The notes beneath the pieces are model-generated. The model saw only the letters and a program-made list of their open reading frames with translations, ran no database searches and was not told the DNA's origin. A stretch of 64,000 nt of DNA from Aliamphritea hakodatensis (GTDB lineage Bacteria; Pseudomonadota; Gammaproteobacteria; Pseudomonadales; Balneatricaceae): contig NZ_AP025281.1 in the NCBI RefSeq assembly GCF_024347195.1, positions 3,596,001-3,660,000 on the forward strand, given 5' to 3'. A program made the position numbers and the translations under genes. Of the stretch, positions 17,351 through 25,304 are shown piece after piece (position 1 is the stretch's first letter; each line of letters starts with the position of its first letter).

Positions 17351-17737
17351 ATGCATATTATTTCAAAGGTCAGTTTACGGCTGGCAATGCGACAACACCC
17401 ACGCTGGAAGCCGGGTCTAAGCTTATGGCTGAAGATATTCGGATCAAAAGAATTCAGATTTCAGAGCTATCAGGATCTCAGACACACCTGGAAATCAATA
17501 TCCGGATGGAACGTTGACCGTATTCCGGGAGCAACCGTCAGAGAAGTATTTGGCGGATCAGCACAACGCCGAACGCTATATTCAGATGTGTATATCTTCG
17601 ATGTACATGGCACTGAATGCAGACTTGTTTGTCGGTTTGTCGAACCGGACAGACTCTATATCCGGTTAATTGGCACCCATGCTGAATATGACAAATGGTG
17701 TAAGGATCACACCGGTTATACAAGGAAGCGCAAATGA
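17351..17737 (+). CDS. higB: HigB-family mRNA interferase toxin
   Basis: The 128-residue protein starts MHIISKVSLR and has the HigB signature layout (SYQDLRHTWKSI early; a VFGGSAQRRT and YIFDVHGTECRLVCRF core; a terminal LYIRLIGTHAEYDKW). The RelE-like fold cleaves ribosome-bound mRNA. ATG 17351 is preceded by AGGGAAG and starts the conserved region. It overlaps the antitoxin gene by 4 bases (ATGA), toxin first, the usual higBA order. It is somewhat longer than many HigB proteins (about 95-110). Confidence 0.85.
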   Translation: MHIISKVSLRLAMRQHPRWKPGLSLWLKIFGSKEFRFQSYQDLRHTWKSISGWNVDRIPGATVREVFGGSAQRRTLYSDVYIFDVHGTECRLVCRFVEPDRLYIRLIGTHAEYDKWCKDHTGYTRKRK

Positions 17738-18210
17738 AAGCACATATCCCGATAAACAGCAGTTCGATCGAACGTTCAGCACTTCCTCTGATGATGAATC
17801 AGCTAACGGATACATTCAGCCAGCTGGCAAATGATGGCCTGAAGTTACTGACCGCCATTAGTGAAGACATCGCTTCTGATGAAGAACAGCAACAGCGAAT
17901 AGCACTGGCTGATGAACTCTTTTCTATCGCCACCAACAAGCCAGAGCAGGCAACCATTTGTATCTGCTTCGCCGAACTTATTCTTCGCAAAATCGAAGAC
18001 TACGAAAAAGATATCGAAATACCTGTATCCCCACCCCACGAACTGTTGGCCCTACTGATGAAGCAGCACAGCATTAAACAGGCTGACTTAAAGGATATCG
18101 CTTGCCAAAGCACCGTCTCTGCAATCCTGAGCGGTAAACGGGAAATTACCAAGCAACAGGCTAAGAAACTGGCAGCATTCTTTCACACTCCGGTTAAAGT
18201 GTTTTTGTAA
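17734..18210 (+). CDS. higA: HigA-family antitoxin with C-terminal HTH
   Basis: The 158-residue antitoxin has a helical N-terminal part likely to wrap the toxin and an XRE-type helix-turn-helix in the last 55 residues (SIKQADLKDIACQSTVSAIL, then GKREITKQQAKKLAAFF). It is translationally coupled to the toxin gene. It probably represses the operon through the palindrome at 17307-17325. Length is normal for the HigA subgroup paired with the larger HigB proteins. Confidence 0.85.
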   Translation: MKAHIPINSSSIERSALPLMMNQLTDTFSQLANDGLKLLTAISEDIASDEEQQQRIALADELFSIATNKPEQATICICFAELILRKIEDYEKDIEIPVSPPHELLALLMKQHSIKQADLKDIACQSTVSAILSGKREITKQQAKKLAAFFHTPVKVFL

Positions 18211-18368
18211 GTATCCGGAGGATAAACAAAGGACAGGAAGACCGAAAGAAACTATCAGTTATTTCAACGCGGACCCGCATATTAATGCAAAAGGAAAGAC
18301 GGACCCCATTGCCCGCGATGACCGGACTGGTCAGCCAGGCACAGACATAAAATGAAAGGAATCAGGCT

Positions 18369-18689
18369 ATGAAAAAATCAGCAATCATTTTAACCACACT
18401 GCTGATGCTCATCAGCATCAACGCACAGGCTGTTAGATTAAGTAATGGCGATCTGGCCAAGCCAGGTGACCCTGTCCAAAAACTCTTTAATGCGTGGGGT
18501 AAGCCTGATGACAGGGTAAAAAGCCAGAAAACGTGCGGAAAAATCATCAGCCTCAAAAAAACTGTTTGTTCTACCAGCCGGTATATCTGGAAACGTGGCA
18601 GCGAGTACTGGCGTATTCAGTATTCAGGCAAGATGATCATAAAGATAAAATGGACTCGCAGTGAACGGAAGATTCGGGAGAGTTTTTGA
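18369..18689 (+). CDS. Exported DUF2845-like small protein
   Basis: The 106-residue product has a signal peptide (MKKSAIILTTLL to NAQA) and a short mature domain containing RLSNGDLAKPGDPVQKLFNAWGKP, the recurrent opening of DUF2845 proteins (substrate unknown), followed by two cysteines that could form a disulfide. GAAAGGAA precedes the start. It stands alone after the toxin-antitoxin pair. The function is unknown. Confidence 0.7.
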   Translation: MKKSAIILTTLLMLISINAQAVRLSNGDLAKPGDPVQKLFNAWGKPDDRVKSQKTCGKIISLKKTVCSTSRYIWKRGSEYWRIQYSGKMIIKIKWTRSERKIRESF

Positions 18690-18815
18690 AATGAAATATT
18701 GGAAGCCGTGTAAAAAAGCCGGTTAATTTCCCGGGGTAAAATAAAGGTAATCAGGAAGCGCCTTAAAAACAAGATGGGGGGCAATTTAAGAATATTCCCC
18801 CCCAACACCACGGCC

Positions 18816-19214
18816 TTAAAGAGTCTGGGAGGCTATGTCACCAATGCCTTCTTTACCGCCTAACTGACGCTCGATTTCTTCCCTGATCATCTCTTCGATC
18901 TTCATCCGCTCTTCATAGGGCAGATTTTTCAGCGATTCTTCCGTCAGCCCCATTTCATCCAGCATCTGGTAACGAATTAACTCAGCCGGGCTCATCGAGA
19001 GCAAACGCATCAGCTCATCCCGGTGGTTCACAGTGCTTTTCTCTTCGGTGGCAGTGGCTGTAGTCGGCGCTTCTTCCTGCTTACTCTTTGCTGCGTCAGC
19101 AAGCCTGGCGGCCTCTTCAGCCAATAAATCTGCAAAGGTGGAAGAAACAGCTGCTTTCTGACTGCTGGCAGCACCTGCAATGTTGGGTTGAGTTACCGAA
19201 TCGATCCTGATCAT
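18816..19214 (-). CDS. Uncharacterised hydrophilic helical protein
   Basis: The 132-residue protein is hydrophilic: an Ala/Ser-rich start, an acidic low-complexity middle (KSKQEEAPTTATATEEKS), then a helical C-terminal half with repeated Glu and Arg (NLPYEERMKIEEMIREEIER). No signal peptide or membrane segment is present. The start at 19214 has GGAG upstream. Similar small proteins with an MSPAELIRYQ-type helix are annotated as hypothetical in related marine bacteria, as far as I recall. I assign no function. Confidence 0.6.
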   Translation of the reverse strand: MIRIDSVTQPNIAGAASSQKAAVSSTFADLLAEEAARLADAAKSKQEEAPTTATATEEKSTVNHRDELMRLLSMSPAELIRYQMLDEMGLTEESLKNLPYEERMKIEEMIREEIERQLGGKEGIGDIASQTL

Positions 19215-19431
19215 GTTGTTCTCCTGATGCATTACGCTTGCTATGACTATCCCCATTCTTTAGCAAGTTCCACGCCATACTCACAGGCAGGCAGAATCAG
19301 CCATTCAGCGATGGAGGCGGCAATCGTATGCCGACAAACGGACAATGGGATGCAAAAGGTTGCAGTTTCTGAAGTAAATTCCACTGCTTCAGCAGTACTG
19401 ATCTGATCAGCACTGATATGATTAACGCCCA

Positions 19432-19459
19432 CAAAAAAGGGGCTTAAATAAAGCCCCTT
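19432..19459 (-). terminator. Intrinsic terminator of the lipoprotein gene
   Basis: GGGGCTT (19439-19445) pairs with AAGCCCC (19451-19457). Read on the minus strand the hairpin is followed by a T-run (A-run 19433-19438). It lies 17 bases after the lipoprotein stop codon. Confidence 0.8.
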
Positions 19460-19475
19460 CTCAACAACACACCAT

Positions 19476-20087
19476 TTAACTTCTTTCTACGCCAACCAGT
19501 TCATGTAACGTAGTCTGATGCTTTCTCTTGTGATAACGCACATACACAACCGGTGCTTTCAGTTCCGGCGAGTAGTACCAGGTGCGGTTTATATAATTAC
19601 CTTTGCAGTTAACTTTGTAAGTATCAAAGCTTCCCATCGGTACTGTTACCCGTTCTTCAGATTCCACTGTACAGGTTCTTTCATCTTCCCAGGGTTTATA
19701 CTTGTCGCCCTGCCCTTTAGCAGAAATAGACACTTTACTGCCAATCGTCATCGGGAACAGATCACCGCTTACACTGCTGATCGTCAGTGATCCGTTACCA
19801 TGATCTTCAGACTTCCAGCTCTTGGTCGGGAATACAAGCGGCCCCTGATCTGTCCAGACTTCATTATCACCCTGCTTCCAGGTGACATTTCCGTCGGCAA
19901 CAGATGCCACCACATTGGTTTTCTGTTCGCCATTTATATTCCAGACGAACTTATCTCCTACGTTATATTCAGGTGCGCTTGCCGGTGCTAACTGCTGCGC
20001 AACCGCTTCAGTTTTAACCTGATTACCACCGCATGCAACCAAACCTAAACACGCAACACCTACCAAGCCGTACTTCATCTTTTCCAT
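19476..20087 (-). CDS. Outer-membrane or periplasmic lipoprotein of unknown function
   Basis: The N-terminus carries a lipoprotein signal (hydrophobic stretch, lipobox LVAC at residues 17-20), followed by a roughly 180-residue beta-rich domain with repeated Trp and Gly residues and a matched pair of cysteines (RTCTVES and KVNCKGN). GAGGG lies shortly before ATG 20087; an internal ATG at 20078 is a possible alternative. The gene is monocistronic with its own terminator. The late YYSPELKAPVVYVRYHKRK segment resembles the ends of several lipoproteins that bear DUF-type beta domains, but I cannot name the family. Confidence 0.75.
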   Translation of the reverse strand: MEKMKYGLVGVACLGLVACGGNQVKTEAVAQQLAPASAPEYNVGDKFVWNINGEQKTNVVASVADGNVTWKQGDNEVWTDQGPLVFPTKSWKSEDHGNGSLTISSVSGDLFPMTIGSKVSISAKGQGDKYKPWEDERTCTVESEERVTVPMGSFDTYKVNCKGNYINRTWYYSPELKAPVVYVRYHKRKHQTTLHELVGVERS

Positions 20088-20561
20088 AAGACCCTCATTA
20101 CTTAAACAGAGCCGACAGCTTAACTGGCTATAAAATTTTCATTCACATCCACGAGGCTTAAATGCATATCAAAGCCTCAGTTAAATCGTCAAAAACCCAA
20201 ACACCGACCATTGCAACGACACTGTTATCAACGGTCTGCATGTCTGAAAATCCTTTTCACTTCCCCCCCGGTTAACACCTGTCGTGTACCTCTTTGTCAA
20301 CTCACCTGATACATTGACAAACGGCCTGACTCCACGGATAAGACCGACAAACCAGCACATAACGTGCTACAAAGGCCACCAGATCCTGCTCAGGCGAATC
20401 TGCAATGTACTGCATAAAACAACAGCGTTCCAGCCCCCTGCTCCTAAAGTATCTGAGGCATCCCTACCAGGCGAAAATGACGTAAAAAAAATGTCGAAAA
20501 CATTTATTCCACCCCAACCCGGTTAGCCTGTACTCAATTGATTAACTAACCGGGATTCACT
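20088..20561. other. Intergenic region between divergent lipoprotein and cytochrome genes
   Basis: About 470 bases with no credible gene; an 80-codon frame at 20284-20526 shows no protein-like composition. It should hold two divergent promoters. The one structure I can support is the inverted repeat at 20518-20554, immediately before the cytochrome start. Confidence 0.5.
20518..20554 (+). promoter_or_regulatory. Hairpin overlapping the ribosome-binding site of the cytochrome gene
   Basis: CCCGGTTAG (20518-20526) pairs perfectly with CTAACCGGG (20546-20554) across a 19-base loop. The second arm ends 7 bases before ATG 20562 and contains the only Shine-Dalgarno-like GGGA (20552-20555), so the hairpin would hide the ribosome-binding site. 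A regulatory role is inference. Confidence 0.45.
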
Positions 20562-20918
20562 ATGAAATACGCCTTTGCAGGCCTGGGCGCTTTAGGTGTC
20601 GCAGGTATGATCTTTATTGCCAGCAGTATGACATCTGAAACAGCACAGGCCGCTAATCTGGATAACGGCAAATCAAAATTTCTGACAAACTGTCAGGTGT
20701 GCCACGGCAACAAAGGCTGGGGAGATGGTCCCGCCGCTGCGGGCATGGCGAACAAGCCGGCCAACATCAGCAAGAAGCTGAATTCCATGTTCAGTTCAGA
20801 TACTAAGCTGACGCAAAAAGTAATGGACGGTAAACCCGGCATGCCCGCTTTCAAAGGTGTACTGAACCAGAACGATGTGGCAGATATTTTTGCCTATATC
20901 CGCAGCATGAATCCTTAA
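20562..20918 (+). CDS. Class I monoheme cytochrome c
   Basis: The 118-residue precursor has a signal peptide (MKYAFAGLGA to AQA) and a mature domain of about 85 residues with one heme-attachment motif (CQVCH), a likely axial Met in KPGMPAF, and a C-terminal helix (DVADIFAYIRSM). This is the layout of small periplasmic electron carriers (cytochrome c5/c551 class). No partner enzyme is encoded nearby. A hairpin in the leader may regulate translation. Confidence 0.88.
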   Translation: MKYAFAGLGALGVAGMIFIASSMTSETAQAANLDNGKSKFLTNCQVCHGNKGWGDGPAAAGMANKPANISKKLNSMFSSDTKLTQKVMDGKPGMPAFKGVLNQNDVADIFAYIRSMNP

Positions 20919-21429
20919 CCCGTTTCAGTGTCTGGCGGTTTGCCCTGAAGGATTTACAGCCGGATGCAACCCCTCTCGGGCTTCACAGGTACCGCTCCGT
21001 TGCGGTGTATTGTGCCTCCCCCGGTCAGCCAGCCGCTGTTCTGAACCGGTGCCTGCGAAGCCTGCTTGATATGTAAGTAAAGACTCACAACCTTTGCTTA
21101 GCAGCAATAAAATGCCTTGTTGTTATGTGCTGCCTGCAGCAGGGCTTACTCATGCTTTCTGTGCTGTACAACAGAAAACGTTTCCTGCCGTCTTTACCTT
21201 TCTTTTACTTCGACGAAGGTATAACAGTTCCCGACCTCACCGCGAACCGGAACGGGCTATACCCTCCTCCCCGGGTTGCATCACTGTTTTAAGCAATGGT
21301 TGTTGTTAACAGAGGTTGTTTAACAGGCCTGCCGGAGATGCTGTACTGTCAGGAGTGCCCCCCGCGTTCCCCAACCGTTCAGTGCTCTGGCAGGTCTGTT
21401 TCTTTTAACCTATCCCTGTCCCCTCCGCG
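20919..21429. other. Intergenic region without identified genes
   Basis: About 510 bases between two convergent genes. Short frames on either strand have no recognisable products. A loose inverted pair (ACAGGCCTGCCGG near 21323 and CTGGCAGGTCTGT near 21387, followed by TTCTTTT) might act in transcription termination. I see nothing else. Confidence 0.4.
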
Positions 21430-21873
21430 TTAAAAGAACCAGCCGGTTTTAAAAGACACCCCCACCACCACAAACAGTACCGAGATAACAGTTACCGGAA
21501 TAATGTGCCAGGCCAGTGATACCAGATTATCTGCCGAGAGTTTAGGAATTACCCTGAGGCGCGCATCGATCGCCAGCAGGAAGGTACACAGCAGCAGAAT
21601 TAACTTGAAGCTGATGACCCGGGAAATCGGGTCTGAAAAATTGAACCAGAGTCCAAAGTCCGGTAACAGCCGGTACGCCAGATGCAGACCGGTCAGCACC
21701 TGTATGATCAGCGCCGGAATACCGACCTTCTCAAATCCGGATTCGAATGCCTTAATGTAGGCTACATCTGAATGTTTCAGCACCCGGGGTAACACCCCCA
21801 CCGCCAGTACCAGATGGCCGCCTGTCCAGACGGTCGCCGCCAAAACATGTAACAACAAAAAGATCTCATACAT
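21430..21873 (-). CDS. CopD-like integral membrane protein
   Basis: A 147-residue protein with four hydrophobic helices and the LLHVLAATVWTGGHL opening seen in CopD/DUF2269-type membrane proteins, including conserved histidines that can coordinate copper or heme. The start at 21873 has GGAG 9 bases upstream and begins directly with the first helix. Family members are linked to copper homeostasis or act as heme-binding membrane proteins. No copper-resistance genes flank it here, so its role is open. Confidence 0.65.
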   Translation of the reverse strand: MYEIFLLLHVLAATVWTGGHLVLAVGVLPRVLKHSDVAYIKAFESGFEKVGIPALIIQVLTGLHLAYRLLPDFGLWFNFSDPISRVISFKLILLLCTFLLAIDARLRVIPKLSADNLVSLAWHIIPVTVISVLFVVVGVSFKTGWFF

Positions 21874-22390
21874 TGTGCAGCGCTCCATAAAAAATAAATG
21901 CGAATGGTTATTAACTCTCCGCTTTACCTTCTACCTTATACGCTACGGGGGCTGTAGATGAATTGATCTGGGGCAGGTGAATCAGAGTGAGGCTAAAGTC
22001 CGGTATTTTTTTGCTGCAATAGCGCACAAAAATGTAAGGAGTCACTTCGCTTATAACGCTGTATTTTCGTTTTTCTGTCACACATAATCCACAGTCAACA
22101 CCGGCCCCCTGTTTTTTTATGGTTTTTTTTAGTTTTTTTTTACTGCAATCGTATTGATATATTTAACTCATTGATTTTAAAGAGCTAAATATCAGATGGT
22201 GCGATTATGAACGATTTGTTAAAAACCCTGTAATGATGCGGCCTGAAGCCATCTGCCCAAACAATACTCACAGAGTTATCCACAGAATCTGTGAGTAATT
22301 CACTGACGGCTTTTCCTGCTAAACAGACATAAAAAAAAGAGGCGACCGGATTTCTTCGGACGCCTCTCAACAGAGCAAAAACTATCAGGA
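21874..22390. other. Intergenic region with T-tracts and a DnaA-box-containing inverted repeat
   Basis: No gene is seen in about 515 bases. It contains three phased T-tracts at 22112-22118, 22123-22130 and 22133-22141 (about 10.5-base spacing, predicted bent DNA), a near DnaA box TAATCCACA at 22085-22093, and a perfect DnaA box TTATCCACA at 22276-22284. The latter lies in the loop of a 10-bp inverted repeat (TACTCACAGA 22265-22274 with TCTGTGAGTA 22288-22297). The glpK terminator closes the region. Confidence 0.5.
22331..22367 (-). terminator. Intrinsic terminator of glpK
   Basis: AGAGGCG (22338-22344) pairs with CGCCTCT (22361-22367), with further CCGGA/TTCGG pairing inside. On the minus strand eight T follow (A-run 22331-22338). 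It lies 24 bases beyond the glpK stop. Confidence 0.85.
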
Positions 22391-23875
22391 TTACTGGCCG
22401 CTTTGTACCCGGCGCACGGCATCTTTCCAGCCAGCATAAAATCCGTCGCGGCGAGCTTTATCCATGGTAGGTTCAAATCGCTTATCGCAATGCCACATGT
22501 CGGCAAGCTGTTCCAGCGAGGTAAATACGCCCGCCTGCAGGCCGGCAAGATAAGCAGCGCCCAACGCGGTGGTTTCGATGATTTCCGGGCGGTCTACATT
22601 GGCCCCCAGAATGTCCGCCAGAAAGTTCAGCACCCAGTTATTGGCAACCATGCCACCATCTACCCGCAAAGTGGTCGGCCGGACCCCGTCACTCTCCATG
22701 GCTTTCTGCAGATCTTTGGTCTGGTAACACACCGATTGCAGACCGGCGGTAACGATTTCTTTAATGCCGGTATCCCGGGTCAGGCCGAAAATAGCACCGC
22801 GGGCATCCGGGTCCCAGTAAGGTGCGCCCAGGCCGGTAAAGGCCGGTACCAGAAAAACACCGTGATCCAGCGGAGTCTGTTCCGCCAGCGGTTCAGTTTC
22901 ACCGGCCCCCTGAATCAGCTGCAGACCGTCACGTAACCACTGCACCGCCGCACCGGCAACGAAGATGCTGCCTTCCAGTGCGTAAGTCGTTTTACCGTTC
23001 AGCCGGTAAGCCACGGTAGTTAACAAACGGTTTTCAGATTTAAGCGCTTTCTCGCCGGTATTCAGCATCAGGAAGCAACCGGTGCCATAAGTGCTCTTAG
23101 CCATACCCGCCTGATAGCATGTCTGGCCAAACAGGGCCGCCTGCTGATCGCCTGCGATGCCCAGCACCGGCACTTCTGCCCCCAGCAGTTCAGCATCGGC
23201 CACACCGAAGTCGGCGGCGGAGTCCATCACTTCCGGCAGCATACCGGCTGGAATATCCAGCAACTCAAGCAGCTCAGTATCCCATTCCTGGGTGTGAATG
23301 TTAAAAATCATGGTGCGTGAGGCATTGGTAGCATCAGTACGGTGTACCTTGCCGCCAGTCAGCTTCCAGAGCAGATAGCTGTCTACGGTACCGAATGCCA
23401 GCTCACCGGCTTCTGCCCTTGCACGGGCACCGGGCACTTCTTCCAGAATCCAGCGCAGCTTAGTGGCGGAGAAATACGGATCCAGCAGCAGGCCGGTTTT
23501 TGCCTGAACGCTGTCGCCGTGCCCCTGATCGCTCAGCTGGCGGCAGTATTCAGCGGTACGGCGGTCCTGCCAGACAATGGCGTTATATACCGGCTCGCCG
23601 GTTTGTTTGTCCCATACCAGGGTGGTTTCCCGCTGGTTGGTAATACCGATAGCCACCAGCTCAGTGGCACTGATCTGTGCATCTTTCAGCACCTGACGGG
23701 CGGTGCGTAATACCGTATCCCACAGGTCTGCCGGATTATGTTCTACCCAACCGTCATTGGGAAAGTGCTGGGTAAATTCTTCCTGCGCAACCTTATGTAC
23801 CCGGCCTTCAGCCGTAAACAGAATCGCCCGGGAACTGGTCGTCCCCTGATCAACAGATAATATGTAGCCTGACAT
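22391..23875 (-). CDS. glpK: Glycerol kinase
   Basis: A 494-residue FGGY-family kinase of standard length. The N-terminal phosphate loop reads LSVDQGTTSSRA, and the FGGY signatures GMAKSTYGTGCF and a later GLQSVCYQTKDL are present. It phosphorylates glycerol to sn-glycerol 3-phosphate in the cytoplasm, trapping glycerol imported by the ABC system at 1849-8121. The start at 23875 begins the conserved MSGYILSVDQG; the longer frame to 23926 has no support. It is divergent from glpR, with a GlpR-like half-site pair between. No glpF facilitator gene is present. Confidence 0.97.
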   Translation of the reverse strand: MSGYILSVDQGTTSSRAILFTAEGRVHKVAQEEFTQHFPNDGWVEHNPADLWDTVLRTARQVLKDAQISATELVAIGITNQRETTLVWDKQTGEPVYNAIVWQDRRTAEYCRQLSDQGHGDSVQAKTGLLLDPYFSATKLRWILEEVPGARARAEAGELAFGTVDSYLLWKLTGGKVHRTDATNASRTMIFNIHTQEWDTELLELLDIPAGMLPEVMDSAADFGVADAELLGAEVPVLGIAGDQQAALFGQTCYQAGMAKSTYGTGCFLMLNTGEKALKSENRLLTTVAYRLNGKTTYALEGSIFVAGAAVQWLRDGLQLIQGAGETEPLAEQTPLDHGVFLVPAFTGLGAPYWDPDARGAIFGLTRDTGIKEIVTAGLQSVCYQTKDLQKAMESDGVRPTTLRVDGGMVANNWVLNFLADILGANVDRPEIIETTALGAAYLAGLQAGVFTSLEQLADMWHCDKRFEPTMDKARRDGFYAGWKDAVRRVQSGQ

Positions 23876-23979
23876 AGGAAAGCCTTTTTCATGGACTTGC
23901 TGCGGCGTATACACAACCGGCAGCATAAATAATTGTTCTTTTCGCTATTTCACTATTTAGGCTAAATTAACACAGTGAT

Positions 23980-23993
23980 TTTCGAATATGAAC
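23980..23993. promoter_or_regulatory. GlpR-like operator between glpK and glpR
   Basis: TTTCG-AATA-TGAAC matches GTTCG-N4-CGAAC at 8 of 10 half-site bases with the right spacing, about 105 bases upstream of glpK and 160 before glpR. It would allow joint repression of the divergent pair. A weaker TGTTC...TTTTCG stretch lies near 23935-23944. Confidence 0.45.
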
Positions 23994-24156
23994 TTTAACC
24001 GCATTTACCGGTGAAATTAATGACGCTAATTGCCCCGTATGCGATAATTTTCAACCGTTCTGCCCCATCCGTTTCAGATGAGGAACGCGCCGGCAAACGT
24101 TTCCCCAACATGGGTAATCAGCCGGTTAAAGAAGTAACCGATAACAGGGTCAGCCA

Positions 24157-24915
24157 ATGAATCAAAGCCAGCGCCATGCGGAAATACTAAAATTAGTGCA
24201 GCACAAAGGGTTTGTCAGTATTGATGAACTGGTGACGCACTTTAAAGTAACTCCGCAGACGATCCGCCGCGACCTAAACCAACTGGCTGATGAAAAGAAA
24301 CTGCTGCGCCACCACGGCGGTGCCGGCGGTGAATCCAGCACGGTAAATGCTTCTTACCAGTCCCGTAAGATCATGAATCTGGAAGCAAAAGAACGCATCG
24401 CCCGGGAGCTGGTCAAGCTGATTCCCGATGGCGCGTCTCTGTTTATCAATATCGGTACCACCACTGAAACCATCGCCCGGGCCCTGCTTAACCATCGGGA
24501 TCTGAAGGTTGTTACCAACAACATTCACGTAGCCACTATTCTGGCCACCAAGGAAGACTTCACCGTGATCATTGCCGCCGGTGAAGTACGCCACCGGGAC
24601 GGCGGTATCGTGGGTGAGGCCACCAGCGATTTCATCAGCCAGTTCCATATGGATTTCTGTATCATCGGCATCAGCGGCATCAGCATGAACGGTTCACTGT
24701 TGGACTTCGACTACCGGGAAGTGCGTGTCGCACAGGCGATGATCGATCATTCCCGCAGTGTGATTCTGGCGGTAGATAATTCCAAGTTTGGCCGCAGCGC
24801 CATGGTGAAACAGGGTTCAATTACCCAGGTGGATCATCTTTATACGGATATGCAGCCGCCGCAGGTGATCAGCGAAATTCTCGACGAACACGAAATCCAT
24901 CTGCAGATTGCCTGA
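24157..24915 (+). CDS. glpR: Glycerol-3-phosphate regulon repressor (DeoR family)
   Basis: A 252-residue DeoR-family repressor. The N-terminal winged helix (residues 5-57) includes the recognition segment VTPQTIRRDLNQL, and the C-terminal DeoR sensor domain has the expected INIGTTTETIARALL phosphosugar site and a late SGISMNGSLLDFDYREV. Length and neighbours match GlpR. The inducer is glycerol 3-phosphate made by the divergent glpK. Four candidate operators of the GTTCG-N4-CGAAC type occur in this window. Confidence 0.95.
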   Translation: MNQSQRHAEILKLVQHKGFVSIDELVTHFKVTPQTIRRDLNQLADEKKLLRHHGGAGGESSTVNASYQSRKIMNLEAKERIARELVKLIPDGASLFINIGTTTETIARALLNHRDLKVVTNNIHVATILATKEDFTVIIAAGEVRHRDGGIVGEATSDFISQFHMDFCIIGISGISMNGSLLDFDYREVRVAQAMIDHSRSVILAVDNSKFGRSAMVKQGSITQVDHLYTDMQPPQVISEILDEHEIHLQIA

Positions 24916-25304
24916 CTCCAATATCTGTTGAATCAACTTTTACATGGGAAATCTTAACCTTCAGATTTCCCGTGAAAATTCCCGCTCCACCCGCCTGCTA
25001 ATTTTTACCATTCAGACAGTTTTTACGCACCTGTAAAACGTTTTAAGCCCTTTCCTGTACGCCAGACTAACTGCTCCTGAAAGCCTTCGTCAGCATGACC
25101 GACACTTAACCACACATTTTTACCGGTTAATCCCCGGCATTCTGTCGTACATCCTTTGTTACACGGCCATAAAATTTTCACATAGAGAGCAATTTTTGTT
25201 CTTTTTTAGTTGATTTTGTTCACAATCGAACATTATGATTAACGCATCGAACATTTTATGGCACTTTTTATACGCCACTTAATTCGCCGGAGGAAACAAA
25301 GATC
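24916..25304. other. glpR-glpD intergenic region with hairpin and operators
   Basis: A stem of about 12 bp pairs 24943-24954 with 24963-24974 (core GGGAAATCT/AGATTTCCC), shortly after the glpR stop, and may end that transcript, although no T-run follows. The remaining 300 bases are AT-rich and carry the glpD promoter region and the GlpR-like sites near 25216-25254. No gene is seen. Confidence 0.5.
25216..25254. promoter_or_regulatory. GlpR-like operator(s) upstream of glpD
   Basis: TTGTTCACAATCGAACAT (25216-25233) contains GTTCA-CAAT-CGAAC, a 9 of 10 match to the GlpR half-site pair. A second right half-site, ATCGAACAT (25246-25254), follows with a poorer left partner. Both lie 50-90 bases before the glpD start, in the expected promoter position. 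Confidence 0.65.

Noticed and set aside
20284..20526. 80-codon frame before the cytochrome c gene
   Set aside because: No ribosome-binding site and no protein-like composition; its end lies in the leader hairpin of the cytochrome gene.
22265..22297. Possible replication origin from DnaA boxes and AT-rich tracts
   Set aside because: Only one perfect box and one near box are present, and no dnaA, gidA/mnmG, parAB or rpmH genes are in the window.
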